Shown: in pieces, positions 1-9,487 of the stretch
Position numbering within the stretch: position 1 is the stretch's first letter
Layout: every line of letters begins with the position of its first letter
Assembly: GCF_009905375.1 (NCBI RefSeq)
Contig: NC_133649.1
Coordinates: 237,798,201-237,862,200, forward strand
Direction of reading: 5' to 3'
DNA length: 64,000 nucleotides
From: Apium graveolens
Lineage: Eukaryota > Streptophyta > Magnoliopsida > Apiales > Apiaceae
Translations under genes and position numbers: made by a program
Notes under the pieces: model-generated
The model's input: only the letters and a program-made list of their open reading frames with translations
Database searches by the model: none
What the model was told of the DNA's origin: nothing

Positions 1-1331
1 TGTGGTGTGTTTTATATTTGCAACAAAGTTGCTATTTTGATATAAGAGTTTTTGATTACTTACCCAACACGCGGGAAGTAAAATTCTTGGAACAAGTTAA
101 TCCATTAACAGGCATCGCCTGGGAAATATCGGCGAGTTTTCCTTTCCAACTAGATACGACTTCTTGGTGGAGCCGTATCAACAAGTTTCTACTTGGGGAA
201 AGGGGGGACAAGCTTTACGTTTCAAAGTCATGGATTTCATCTGAACTAGGAGTGGCGTGAGTGGTCGAGTGGCGTCGGCCCAGCCTTATTATATTGGCCC
301 AAATGGCCTAGAAGTTCCGCTAAGACGGTCCATTCCTTAGGAGTCCAGTGTTCGGTTGACAAGTAAATCCGACAGGTTCTCCTCTACATGTAGAAAATGG
401 TGGGGTTGCACTACTGCGACTGATCATCGTAAGTGGTCTTCCTGGCGCGACAAACTCCCGTAATGAGTTCATCATCCAGTTGGATATTTCTGCAACACTA
501 TCCGGAGCATTTCGATCAAAAGGCTACGAATGGGTGATTGCCGAAGCATTGACAAGGGTCAAACAGTTATAATGGTGTTTCCATTGAATGAAGTATCTCA
601 CAACTTCATTTCCTTTAAAAATTAATTCAAAGATTGAATCTATTCAAGTCTTAACTTGTGGTCTCATCTATGGGACGAACTTTTGAAACTTATTATACTT
701 TGAACAGTGGTAGTTCAAGTAGATTTTTAAAAATGGTATAAGTATAGTGAAGTAATTGGTAAATTCATCTTCCTTTAATCTTATATCCAGTAAGTAATTA
801 CCTTACACTTGATAAAAGATTCTAGTAAGTTATCCATTTAGATACTTGCATTATTGTTTACACTATATATTATCTTGCGAGCTGTAATGCTCACTCTTGC
901 TTCATTTCTTCATCACACAACAACAGTTAGGAAAGATGGCCAGACTCAAGCAGACTCAGCGTAAGCGCGTGGGAAGCGTCCCGCGTCTTCCCGTTGATGT
1001 TGTAGCTGCTATAGCTGTAGAGGTAGATCTATTGGTAGATCAAGCATTCTACTTTTGGGAACCAAATATTGTATAATTATAACTTGTGGCAGATAATGGC
1101 AATTAACTGTAAACTTATCGAGTAATCATTTTGGGTTGTAATAACTTTTAAATTGTGGATTCAAGGACTTGTACTTATTTCAATTTCATCTCTGAGACTA
1201 TAACGGGTTGTGGTGTGTGTTAGTGTGGGGTCACAGCATGAGGTTATTTATTATTAATTAAGTGAAGTGATATTGTGGAAAGAAAGACCATGACGACCCG
1301 GATCCCCGACCCCGGATCTGGTGGTGTTACA
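1..1331 (+). repeat. Element B 5' LTR, 3' portion
   Basis: Matches 24622-25909 of the 3' LTR base for base apart from scattered substitutions and one 43-bp segment (531-573) present here and absent there. It ends in GGTGTTACA at 1331, four bases before the primer-binding site. It contains a small ORF exon (927-1022) described separately. It also has a TGGTCGAGTGG motif near 262 that resembles a tRNA A box. The U3 and probable transcription start are outside the window in this copy; see the 3' LTR. Confidence 0.92.
927..1022 (+). CDS. Putative LTR leader exon of element B accessory gene (basic peptide)
   Basis: Inference: a short coding exon inside the LTR. A pyrimidine-rich stretch ends in the acceptor-like CAACAACAG at 926. 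ATG follows at 936 and the frame is open for 29 codons to GAG, directly followed by GTAGAT, a donor-like site. The peptide is basic near its N terminus (KQTQRKR) and then carries a V-P-R-L-P motif. Exon end and accessory-ORF start at 1520 are both codon phase 0, with no stop in the joined frame. Without splicing the frame continues to a stop near 1074. The 3' LTR copy (ATG at 25514) differs in this stretch only at two synonymous positions. Elements A, G and F have an equivalent exon at the same LTR position. The alternative is a chance short ORF; conservation across families argues against that. Confidence 0.5.
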
Positions 1332-1335
1332 GAAA

Positions 1336-1347
1336 TGGTATCAGAGC
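1336..1347 (+). other. Element B primer-binding site (tRNA-iMet)
   Basis: TGGTATCAGAGC is complementary to the 3' end of plant initiator tRNA-Met (GCTCTGATACCA). It lies four bases after the LTR end, the usual place for minus-strand priming. The spacer is GAAA. Confidence 0.93.
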
Positions 1348-1519
1348 TAAGCGTTATAAACCTTAGATATGATGCGACGATATAATAATCAACTCACAAA
1401 GATAATAAGAACTCCTGCCAAGTTCATAGTCGGACTACTTAAAGTAGCACTGACAATTAAAACCCTTACGGGAACCCTTATAAGTATCATGATAGTAACT
1501 TAGCTCGTTTAATGTGTAG

Positions 1520-2204
1520 GCTCATGAGATAGAGGACCCTGAGATGTTCGAGCGTGAGCATGATGAGGCACTGCTAGATGCCGAGGATCAGGAGGAGCCT
1601 GAGATGGAGGAGGATGAGGAGGACCCCTCAAAGGAGTCAGAGACAGAGGTTATTGCTATTTCAGATGAGGAGGACCCGGATGAGGTCCCAGTAGCTGAGG
1701 AGCATGTCGGAGCTATAGTGGAGTATACTGGTACCCCTTTACCCTCACTCCCGGTGGTCAGAGCTCCTACCCCTCCACCAATATATTGGAGCCCCTATGA
1801 TGATAGCTCAGAGACCCATACTCCCGAGCCTAGGCAGACCGAGGAGGCACTCCCAGCGGCTCCGGATTCACCTCCTCTCGACCCTGCCCATAGGTAGTCT
1901 TTGTTAGCTCACGGCTATGTTCAGGATGTGCTGAGGACCCGAGTGGTTGTTGCTGAGGCCCGGCTGGATGAGGTCAGGAGGGAGTGGATGCGGAGAGGGC
2001 GGGTAGGCGTGCCCGAGCTTATGAGACTAGGCTACTATACCCCGATCCTTGAGGAGGGAGCTGACGGGGATAGAGCTCACGTCCCGAGCGAGACTCCGAT
2101 CGCTCCAGGGGGACAAGCATGGTAGGATCTCCAGGCGGCAGGCCGACTATATCTTCCGTCGTGCGATGGAAAGGGTATGGGAGCTGACCCGCTCCGGTGT
2201 GTGA
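1520..2204 (+). pseudogene. Element B accessory ORF between PBS and gag (lightly broken)
   Basis: Extra ORF upstream of gag, function unknown. It opens after the acceptor-like TGTGTAG (AG at 1518-1519); an internal ATG lies at 1544. The first ~120 residues are very acidic (EEPEMEEDEED) and then proline-rich. The second part (1898-2204) looks helical and Arg-rich, including RRAMERVWEL. Defects: TAG at 1895-1897, a typical CAG-to-TAG change, and a frame change near 2125, where the frame stops at 2123-2125 and an adjacent frame continues to a TGA at 2202-2204. The 5' part aligns with the ORFs of A (9989 onward) and G (54546 onward). F and C have analogues with a similar proline-rich plus helical plan but no obvious sequence match. 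No known domain recognised. Confidence 0.6.
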
Positions 2205-2594
2205 TTCAGGACCGACGATGGGATAGTCTAGTTATCTAGTTAGTCGAGGCCATAGTAAGAGCCAATTTTCTGGGATAGTTGACTTATATATAGCATACCT
2301 TTTTCTGACTAGACAGATAGACTCTTGTGTATCACTTTTGGGCAGATGGCTGTAACACTGTTGTACTTTTGACCAGATCAAACTATGTATTTCTCGCATT
2401 ATGTATATATTTGTTTCCTTTCAGTTCAGTTCCTTAGTGACGAGATCACTGTTTTTATTACTGCACTCTTTTAGAACTGTCATAAAATAATAGAATTGTG
2501 AGATACATTCTCCCTATTATAGAACTGTGCAAGGCACAATTTTGTGTATGATTGTGACCTAATGTTGAATTTCCAAATTTTTTTTATCAGTATC
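2205..2594 (+). other. Untranslated spacer between accessory ORF and gag, with acceptor-like site
   Basis: No coding potential seen. It ends in a pyrimidine-rich run followed by ATCAG (AG at 2589-2590), a good 3' splice-site match. The gag ATG is only four bases downstream. Elements C and F have the same arrangement (see findings). Confidence 0.5.
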
Positions 2595-5500
2595 ATGCCG
2601 CCAAGAAAGATTGGAACTAGGGCGAACCCTGGATCTGAGGACCAGGGAAGCCATAACCAGGACGATAGGAACCAAGAACACAGTGAAGAGGAAGATGAGG
2701 ATTATGTTGAACAGGATGACTCCCTGTATGAAGAGGAGGAGGAAACATATGATATTGAGGGATTTGAGATAGAGGCTGAAGAAGGAGAAACTGAGGTTGA
2801 GCAACTAGTACCAAACCCAGGCATGGATCCCATGGGACAGTTCATGCAACTACTAAGGTAGAACTTGGAACGTCAACCCAACCCACCCCCTCAAGGAAAT
2901 AACAATGCTGTGGAAAACTCCTTCAGGGCTTTCAAGTCCCTTAAGCCCCCTGAGTTCCACTGATCAGCCGACCCAGTTGAGGCAAGGGCATGGTTAAAGG
3001 AAATGGAGAAATCCTTTGAGATTCTGAGTACCGATGAGGCACTGAAGACTGTATTTGCTACCTACCTTCTGAAAGGAGAGGCTAACTACTGGTGGGAGGC
3101 CAAGAAAAACATGGAGACAGATGCTATTATAACCTGGGAGAGATTCGGTCAGTTACTTTTGGGAAAATATTTCCCGAGGTTTATGGAAAACCAGATGGAG
3201 CTTAAGTTCTTGGAGCTAAAGCAGAATAACTTATCTGTAGCAGAGTACGAAGTGAAATTTACTGAGTTATCAAGGTTTGTGCCGGAGTTTGTGAGCACTG
3301 AGGAAAAGAAAGCTAGGAGGTTTCAGCAGGGACTGAAACCGTGGATTCAGAATAGGGTGGAAATCCTTGAGCTTACTGATTATGCCACTCTGGTGCAAAA
3401 GGCAACAATTGTGGAAGCCGGAAGTGAACAGATGCAGAAGGAAAGAGAGAAGAAGGGAATAAAGAGGAAAAGTATGAGCATGGGTGGAGGTTCCGCAGGA
3501 AGGAACTTCTCAACGATATTTAATCGAGGAGCAGTGTCCCTGCCGGGAAAGAACACTGGGTTTAAGCGGCCAATGAGTGTGAATGTGAGCCAGAGTGGCC
3601 AGAAGTCAAGAATGTCCTATTCCAACCAGTCTCGACCCCCATTGCCAGCCTGTAACATTTATGGAAGGATGCATTCTGGAGAGTGTAAGGGAAAGCCAGT
3701 AACCTGCTTTAAGTATGGACAAGTGGGCCACTATTCCCACAAATGCCCTTCGTCAGCCCCTACCGTCGTTCCAACCACCACTTGTCATCAGTGTGGACGC
3801 CCGGGTCATTGGAAGAGGGAATGCCCAATGAACAAACCAGCAGCTTCAAGAGCAAGCAGAGCTGCTTCTAATAAGCCAACGACTGCGAGGACTTTCAATA
3901 TGACAGTCCAGGATGCTATAAAAGACTCAGATGTGATAGCAGGTACCCTTTCTCTAAATTCAGTCAGTGCAAACGTTTTATTTGATTCGAGAGCAACTAA
4001 ATCTTTTATATCAAAGGACTTTGCGCGTAAATTAAGACTTAAGGCTGAACCCTTGATAGAACCCTTACATGTAGAAATAGCCAACCATAAAGTTATTCCT
4101 GTTAACCAGATTCACCCCGCTTGTGAGTTAGGCATAGGGGAACAATCTTTTAGTGTTGATCTGATTTCTTTTAAATTAGGGGAGTTTGATGTAATTTTGG
4201 GAATGGACTGGCTATCTAGCAATGATGCTCAGATAGACTGTAAGGGGAAGAAAGTTAAGTTGAATATCCCAGGAAAGAAAGAAGTCATATTTAGAGGAAA
4301 GAGGCAGACGCAGAAATTTTTGACTATGGCCCAGGCCAAAAGGATGCTACGAAAAGGAAATGAGGCTTACCTAGCCTATGTGGTGGACACGCAGAAGGAG
4401 GTGCCCAACTTACAAGATATTCCGGTAGTCAACGAATTTGAAGATGTATTCCCACAAGACCTTCCGGGATTACCACCCGATAGAGTGATTGAATTTGCTA
4501 TTGAGTTGGCCCTAGGGACGGCGCCAGTTTCAAAAGCACCTTACCGGTTAGCCCCGTTAGAAATGAAGGAATTAGCTACTCAATTACAGGAACTCTTGGA
4601 TAAGGGTATGATAAGACCCAGTGTGTCTCTGTGGGGAGCACCAGTGTTATTTGTTAAGAAGAAGGATGGGAGCATGAGGCTGTGCATCGACTACCGAGAG
4701 TTGAACAAGCTAACCATAAAGAACAGGTACCCGTTACCTAGAATAGACGATCTATTCGACCAGCTAAAGGATGCTGTTTAGTTTTCCAAGATTGACCTGA
4801 GAACTGGATATCACCAGCTAAAGATTAAACCCGAAGATATTCCCAAGACCGCGTTCCGTACCAGGTATGGGCACTATGAGTTCTTGGTAATGTCCTTTGG
4901 ATTAACCAACGCCCCAGCGGCTTTCATGGATTTCATGAACAGAGTATTTAAGAAGTACTTGGACAAGTGTGTGATAGTTTTTATCGATGATATTTTAATC
5001 TACTCAAGGACTGAGGCAGAACATGCAGAGCATTTGAGGATAGCTCTAGAAATACTCAGAGAGGAACAGTTATATGCCAAATTCTCGAAGTGTGAATTCT
5101 GGCGGAATGAAGTACAGTTTTTAGGACATGTGATCAATAAAGAAGGAGTATTGGTCGACCCCTCCAAGATAGAGGCGGTCTCAAATTGGGAAAGGCCAAC
5201 CACACCCACAAAGGTAAGGAGTTTCATAGGATTGGCCGGCTTGTATCGTAGATTTGTACAGGACTTTGCGAAAATCGCAGCCCCTTTGACACGACTTACT
5301 CGTAAGACAGAGAAGTTTGAATGGACGGAAAAATGCGAGAACAGTTTTCAGGAATTAAAGAAAAGGTTGGTAACGGCCCCGGTGTTGGCATTGCCAGACG
5401 GAAAAGGAGATTTTGTAATATATAGTGACGCATCGCACAAAGGATTAGGGTGTGTGCTTATGCAGCACGGTAAGTTGATTACGTATGCGTCGAGACAACT

Positions 5501-5615
5501 GAAGGAATATGAGATTAGATATCCTACTCATGACCTTGAGCTCGCGGCAATAGTTTTTGCCTTAAAAATTTGGAGGCACTACTTGTATAGAGAGAAGTGC
5601 GAGATTTTCACAGAC
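2595..5615 (+). pseudogene. gag-pol: Element B gag-pol, 5' part: Gag, protease, reverse transcriptase, RNase H start
   Basis: One reading frame from ATG 2595 (M-P-P-R-K) to the element A insertion at 5615, resuming in the same frame at 20192. Domains in order: Gag core (3003-3480, with YWWEAKK and RFQQGLKPW); zinc knuckles near 3650-3826, where the last ([14 protein letters not shown]) is intact and the middle one has Tyr for its second Cys; protease near 3960-4250, where the D-S-G-A-T motif reads D-S-R-A-T; reverse transcriptase near 4500-5200 with the catalytic FIDD at 4981-4992; RNase H start with YSDASHKG at about 5420. In-frame stops: TAG 2859-2861, TGA near 2961, TAG 4779-4781. Chosen start: the ATG at 2595 rather than 2544, because related elements start gag with M-P-P-R. 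Long, close to family consensus, but not functional as it stands. Confidence 0.9.
5611..5615 (+). repeat. Target-site duplication of element A, left copy
   Basis: CAGAC directly precedes the TGTAATAACC start of the 5' LTR. The same five bases follow the 3' LTR at 20187-20191. Five bases is usual for Ty3/gypsy integration. Removing A and one copy restores the RNase H frame of element B. Confidence 0.97.
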
Positions 5616-6053
5616 TGTAATAACCCCAATTTTTGGAATTTTTGAAATCCTTATGAATAGTGTTATGCTGAATAAGAAAAATTTTCATGCCATACTATGT
5701 AGGGGTTCTTTTATTGATCTTCTAGGATATTATTAGTACTCTATGTGGTATATAAGTGTATGTAAAGATCGTCAGAATCCAAATTTGAACCTTTTGATTT
5801 TTCCCGAGAATCCACCGGATACCGAAAGAATTGAGTATAAGGTAACATGATTGAAAGGATTTAAATTCAAGAATTATAAGAGAGGATCATAAAAGGAATA
5901 TAATGTATTGAGAAAGGTTAAGGGAACCCAAGTAATAAAATCCCGGGTATGATCCCTCAAACGATAAACGAGAACGAAAGTTAAGCGAACCGTATAACAG
6001 ATCAGCGGTCATTAGGCAAGCAATTAAGAGTTAATCAAGGAGGTTAGGGATGA

Positions 6054-6142
6054 TGATGTCATCAAACCAACAAGATGACATAGGAAAGGTGACATAAGCA
6101 TGGCATAAGGGGGAAGGAGGTGTGGTTGATTTAAAACCACAC
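6054..6142 (+). promoter_or_regulatory. Element A U3: repeated TGACAT-type motifs and an 8-bp inverted repeat
   Basis: TGATGTCATCA at 6054-6064, ATGACAT at 6075-6081 and TGACAT at 6090-6095 are spaced along 45 bp. They resemble bZIP (TGACGT-like) binding sites. About 25 bp further on, GTGTGGTT (6120-6127) and AACCACAC (6135-6142) form a perfect inverted repeat with a 7-nt loop. Both parts recur at the same place in the LTRs of G (50576-50683); B 3' LTR keeps the TGATGTCATCA and one arm of the inverted repeat. Seen: the conserved motifs. Inferred: an enhancer or promoter role. Confidence 0.5.
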
Positions 6143-6245
6143 AAAGTTCATGGTTAAAAAGGTAATTAACCAAAATCAAGCTAAAAACAACCAACCAACA
6201 ATCATTTCACCCAAAACACAAAGATCATTTCATTTTCTTCACTTT

Positions 6246-6318
6246 GCTCTCGGCTTCTTCTTCTTTTCTAAAGCAAGAAAGTCAAAATCATAGTTCCAAG
6301 CTTTGTTAAATTACAAGG
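6246..6318 (+). promoter_or_regulatory. Probable transcription-start region and downstream splice-donor-like site, element A
   Basis: GCTCTCGGCTT followed by a pyrimidine-rich run is conserved in A, B (near 22570) and G (near 50797). It fits an initiator region, though I see no good TATA box upstream. About 60 bp later ACAAG/GTAATT (donor boundary 6317/6318) matches a donor. B has GTGAG/GTAATT (22641/22642) and G has TTG/GTGAGT at the equivalent place. Paired with the acceptor at 9394, this would be an intron of about 3.1 kb in the leader. Inference only. Confidence 0.35.
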
Positions 6319-7010
6319 TAATTATCTAAGACTCCTTATGCATAGTTATGAACATCCTATAAGTTTGAGCTCCTAAATCATCCACAATCACTTCCTAAAA
6401 AATCATGGAAGAAGATGGTGAATATTGTTTTTCAAGAACTAAATTTTTTGTTCTTGAAGTTTTGTTTAGATTAAGCTTGGATAAGGACTTTAAGGGTGAT
6501 TCCAAGCCATTCTCTTGATTCTCCACTCTCCAAGGACGGTATAACCCCTCCAAACCCTACCTTTATTTGAGTAATTAGGTTTAGTTTTGTTGTTATAATT
6601 CATGAGAGGTTTGCTAGTTATAAATGTAGAGGGTAGTTGGTGTTGTAATGTTTTGGAGTTGTAATTCTTGGAGTATTGATTAATGAACTTAAGTATAGTT
6701 TTAAATCATGTTTGAGAATAATATAAATTGATAATGTTGAGTTGTTGGGGCTGTTATAATGTAGTATGGATGGAGTTTTGATTGGGTTGTGATTGTGGAT
6801 TGATTGTGGGTTGAATTGGAGTGTTTTAAATTTGGGTAATCGCGTAAACATAGCCGTCGTAATGTCCGATTTACTTTAGGCTGTTTTTGTTCTTAACATT
6901 AGGACCCGTGAACTCACTGCTAGGTTTTGACTATTGCAATGATTAGATAGTTCATGTTACGAGCATCGTTTTGATATGTAGTTCGTTTGATTCCGATGTA
7001 CGGTTTAGGA

Positions 7011-7039
7011 GAAACGGCCGTTTTAAGTAACGGCGTTTC
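7011..7039 (+). other. Conserved hairpin in LTR leader
   Basis: GAAACGGCCGTT (7011-7022) pairs with AACGGCGTTTC (7029-7039) with one bulged base and a 6-nt loop. In the 3' LTR of A and both LTRs of G (51562-51590, 61510-61538) the arms are kept while the bulged base is A instead of G. In B the equivalent is degraded. It would lie in the transcribed leader of unspliced RNA and could have an RNA role. Confidence 0.45.
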
Positions 7040-7666
7040 GCGACCGAACCATTACCCCTCGCCTTACTTTGAAACCTTGGTTAAGTATCTTAAATGACTA
7101 ATTGGGGTAAGAAACAATTATGTAAAGTGAATTAGGCAGTTGGTAAGGTACTCACGAAAGAATCTCCTTAAAACCCTTAATGGTTAATTTATTAAAAATG
7201 GTGGAGCCGAGGGTACTCGAGTGACTTAAGTAAATCGTTAAGCGCGAAAGCGAACGTTAGGACTCTAAATGGTTAAAGTCTAGTTTCTTAAGCGACCGGG
7301 GTTTAATTCTGACTTATGTTGTTGTTAATAGGTTATCGGACCCACTCTAAGCTTAAGTCTATCCGGGAGCACTCAGGCAAGTTTTCTACCCGTATAACTG
7401 TTGTTGTGATGTATATATGTATATGCATGATCTTGTGATAAATGCATATTTGTTATTAGCAAATTCTTGCGATATATTGGAGCATGAGATATGGTATATA
7501 TGCATGCTTGTTTCGTATTCTTGATTTATATATCTGTTGGTTCAAATGCTTATTAGTTGCATAATACCTATGCTAAAGATAAGCAGTAGCTGCGTATACC
7601 CTGAGTATAGGGGACCCAAAGGTGAACCCTTTTCTAAAACCGGGAGTAGATGTTCCCGAGTACATG

Positions 7667-7702
<36 letters not shown>

Positions 7703-7709
7703 ATATATT
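7667..7709. repeat. AT dinucleotide microsatellite
   Basis: Nearly pure (AT)n with one TTT interruption, at the same LTR position as longer or shorter tracts in the 3' LTR of A (18031-18091) and in the LTRs of B and G. Confidence 0.9.
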
Positions 7710-7755
7710 GATATGGTTTTTAAAAACTATTAATCGAATAAGGATTATTCGATAA

Positions 7756-8030
7756 CTTTATATTATTTAATGAATATTACTTGAATATTCATTCGAGGAC
7801 TTATGACTCACTTTATATTATTTAATGAATATTACTTGAATATTCATTCGAGGACTTATGACTCACTTTATATTATTTAATGAATATTACTTGAATATTC
7901 ATTCGAGAACTTATGACTCACTTTATATTATTTAATGAATATTACTTGAATATTCATTCGAGGACAGATGACTCCGCTTATATTATTTAATTGAATATTA
8001 TTTGAATATTCATATGAGGACCTATGATTC
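7756..8030 (+). repeat. 55-bp tandem repeat, about five units, in A 5' LTR
   Basis: Units begin at 7756, 7811, 7866, 7921 and 7977, each containing ATTATTTAATGAATATTACT and GAATATTCATTCGAGGAC. Each unit holds the palindrome GAATATTC. The same array is at 18139-18412 (A 3' LTR) and, more diverged, in B (about 24045-24210) and G (about 52300-52580 and 62255-62530). Confidence 0.9.
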
Positions 8031-8544
8031 CGATTATTTTCTGAAATGTATTCTTTATTTTACTAAAGAATAAGCTGTCGATAATCAAACTTATTTTTTT
8101 GATTATTCAAATAAAGATAGTACTTTCGTATAAGTATATCTTTGGTTATTTAATACTCATTTCAAGTATGAGTTTTAACACTTCTACTTCGATTATTTTT
8201 ATAGAGATTATCCTTTTCGGGAATATTATTTAAATAATAATATTCAGATATTTTCTAATATATTGGGACTGATTTATTTTAATAAATCAGCAGTACCCCA
8301 AACATTCTTAAAAAAATTTCGAGTCTTCGAAATGATTTTAAAAGTTAGAGTGGATCCCAAAACTCATTTTTATATTTAAAATCTTCCTTTTGAAGGGGAT
8401 TTAAATATTCGCTCAAAACCTGAGGGATCCGGCTCTGTGGTGTATTTTATATTCGCAACGAGGTTGCTGTTTTGATAAATGAATTGATTACTTACCCAAA
8501 GTTCGGGAAGTAAGTCCATCTATTGAGTCGGCATAAGCAACATG

Positions 8545-8632
8545 GGCTCAGTGGGCGTCCATGAAAGTGTAAGTGGCTCAGTGGGAGTCCATCAAATGCG
8601 TAAGTGGCTGAGTGGCAGTCCAGCATAAGGTC
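8545..8632 (+). repeat. Three 30-31-bp repeats containing tRNA A-box-like motifs
   Basis: GGCTCAGTGGGCGTCCAT, GGCTCAGTGGGAGTCCAT and GGCTGAGTGGCAGTCCA start at 8545, 8575 and 8606. TGGCTCAGTGG matches the RNA polymerase III A-box pattern TGGCNNAGTGG. I see no B box nearby, so this is not a tRNA gene. Also present in A 3' LTR (about 18928-19015) and in G. Confidence 0.7.
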
Positions 8633-9394
8633 CTATTGTGGCCAGGGTGATGACCAGTGCGGAATTCGTCCATCTACTAGTAGAAAAGGTTACTTATTGG
8701 TATCTTTGCCTGATCAGCAAGATATCAGGTTTATGCCAAGGTTTTCTCCTTTCCAAAATTCATTGGATATTGCAACTCTATTTATAATTTTCATAACAGA
8801 GATATTCAAGGAGTGTATGAAATGTATATATATAGGCGTATATATATATCGGGACTTAATGAAGTATCTCGTAACTTCATTATTTATAATGATATTTCAA
8901 GGATTGAATCTAGTCAAGTCTTATCTTGTAGTCTCATCTGGGTGATGAACTTTTGAAACTGATTATAACTTGAACGGTGGTAGTTCAAGTAGTATTCGGA
9001 TATAAGTATATTGGAGTATCTTGTAACTTCATCTTTTAAACTTATATCTAGTAAATGATTATCTTGTGCATGTCAAAGATTTTCGGAAAAACGTTGAGAC
9101 AAGGTTAGATATATGAGATCACCTTGCAACGATATTTTATACAGTTATAAACGAAAACTCTGTGTATATTATACATGTCAGAGGATTTGAAAGATTGTGA
9201 AAAGTATATATGTACATATATACTGAATATTTTACGACTTGGTCGCGGTAAGATATCAAAACTTGGTTCATTTCTTCTTGACCAAGACTTTCATGAGTAC
9301 TATGAGAATGCTCATATATTGTAAATCATTATACATATTATTTTGGTGGGCTTGTTGCTCACCCTTGCTTTCTTCTTTCATCACACAACATCAG

Positions 9395-9487
9395 ATAGAC
9401 AAGATGAACAGGACCAAGCTTCCAATTCGCAAGCGGTTAGAAAATGTTCCGCAGTTTTCTGGAAGCGTTGATGCCGCCGTAGCTGAG
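9395..9487 (+). CDS. Putative LTR leader exon of element A accessory gene (basic peptide)
   Basis: Same arrangement as in B. The pyrimidine-rich stretch ends in ACATCAG (AG at 9393-9394), ATG follows at 9404, and 28 codons run to GAG before GTAGGA at 9488. The peptide begins MNRTKLPIRKR and contains a V-P-Q-F motif. The exon ends in phase 0. The first AG acceptor with a matching open frame is at 9988, after CGTATAG. The longer unspliced ORF (9239-9550) is not convincing, since only the part from 9404 resembles the other elements. The copy in the 3' LTR (ATG 19789) is identical across the exon. Function unknown; the basic run could bind RNA or act as a nuclear signal. Confidence 0.5.

Noticed and set aside
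2559..2814. Antisense ORFs opposite the acidic start of B gag
   Set aside because: Shadows of a Glu/Asp-rich coding strand; their Leu/Ser/Phe-rich content follows from that.
7756..8030. CRISPR-like spaced repeats
   Set aside because: The 55-bp units are contiguous with no unique spacers, and the sequence is a plant LTR.
8545..8632. tRNA gene suggested by TGGCTGAGTGG
   Set aside because: No B box and no cloverleaf could be drawn; the motif is part of a 30-bp LTR repeat.
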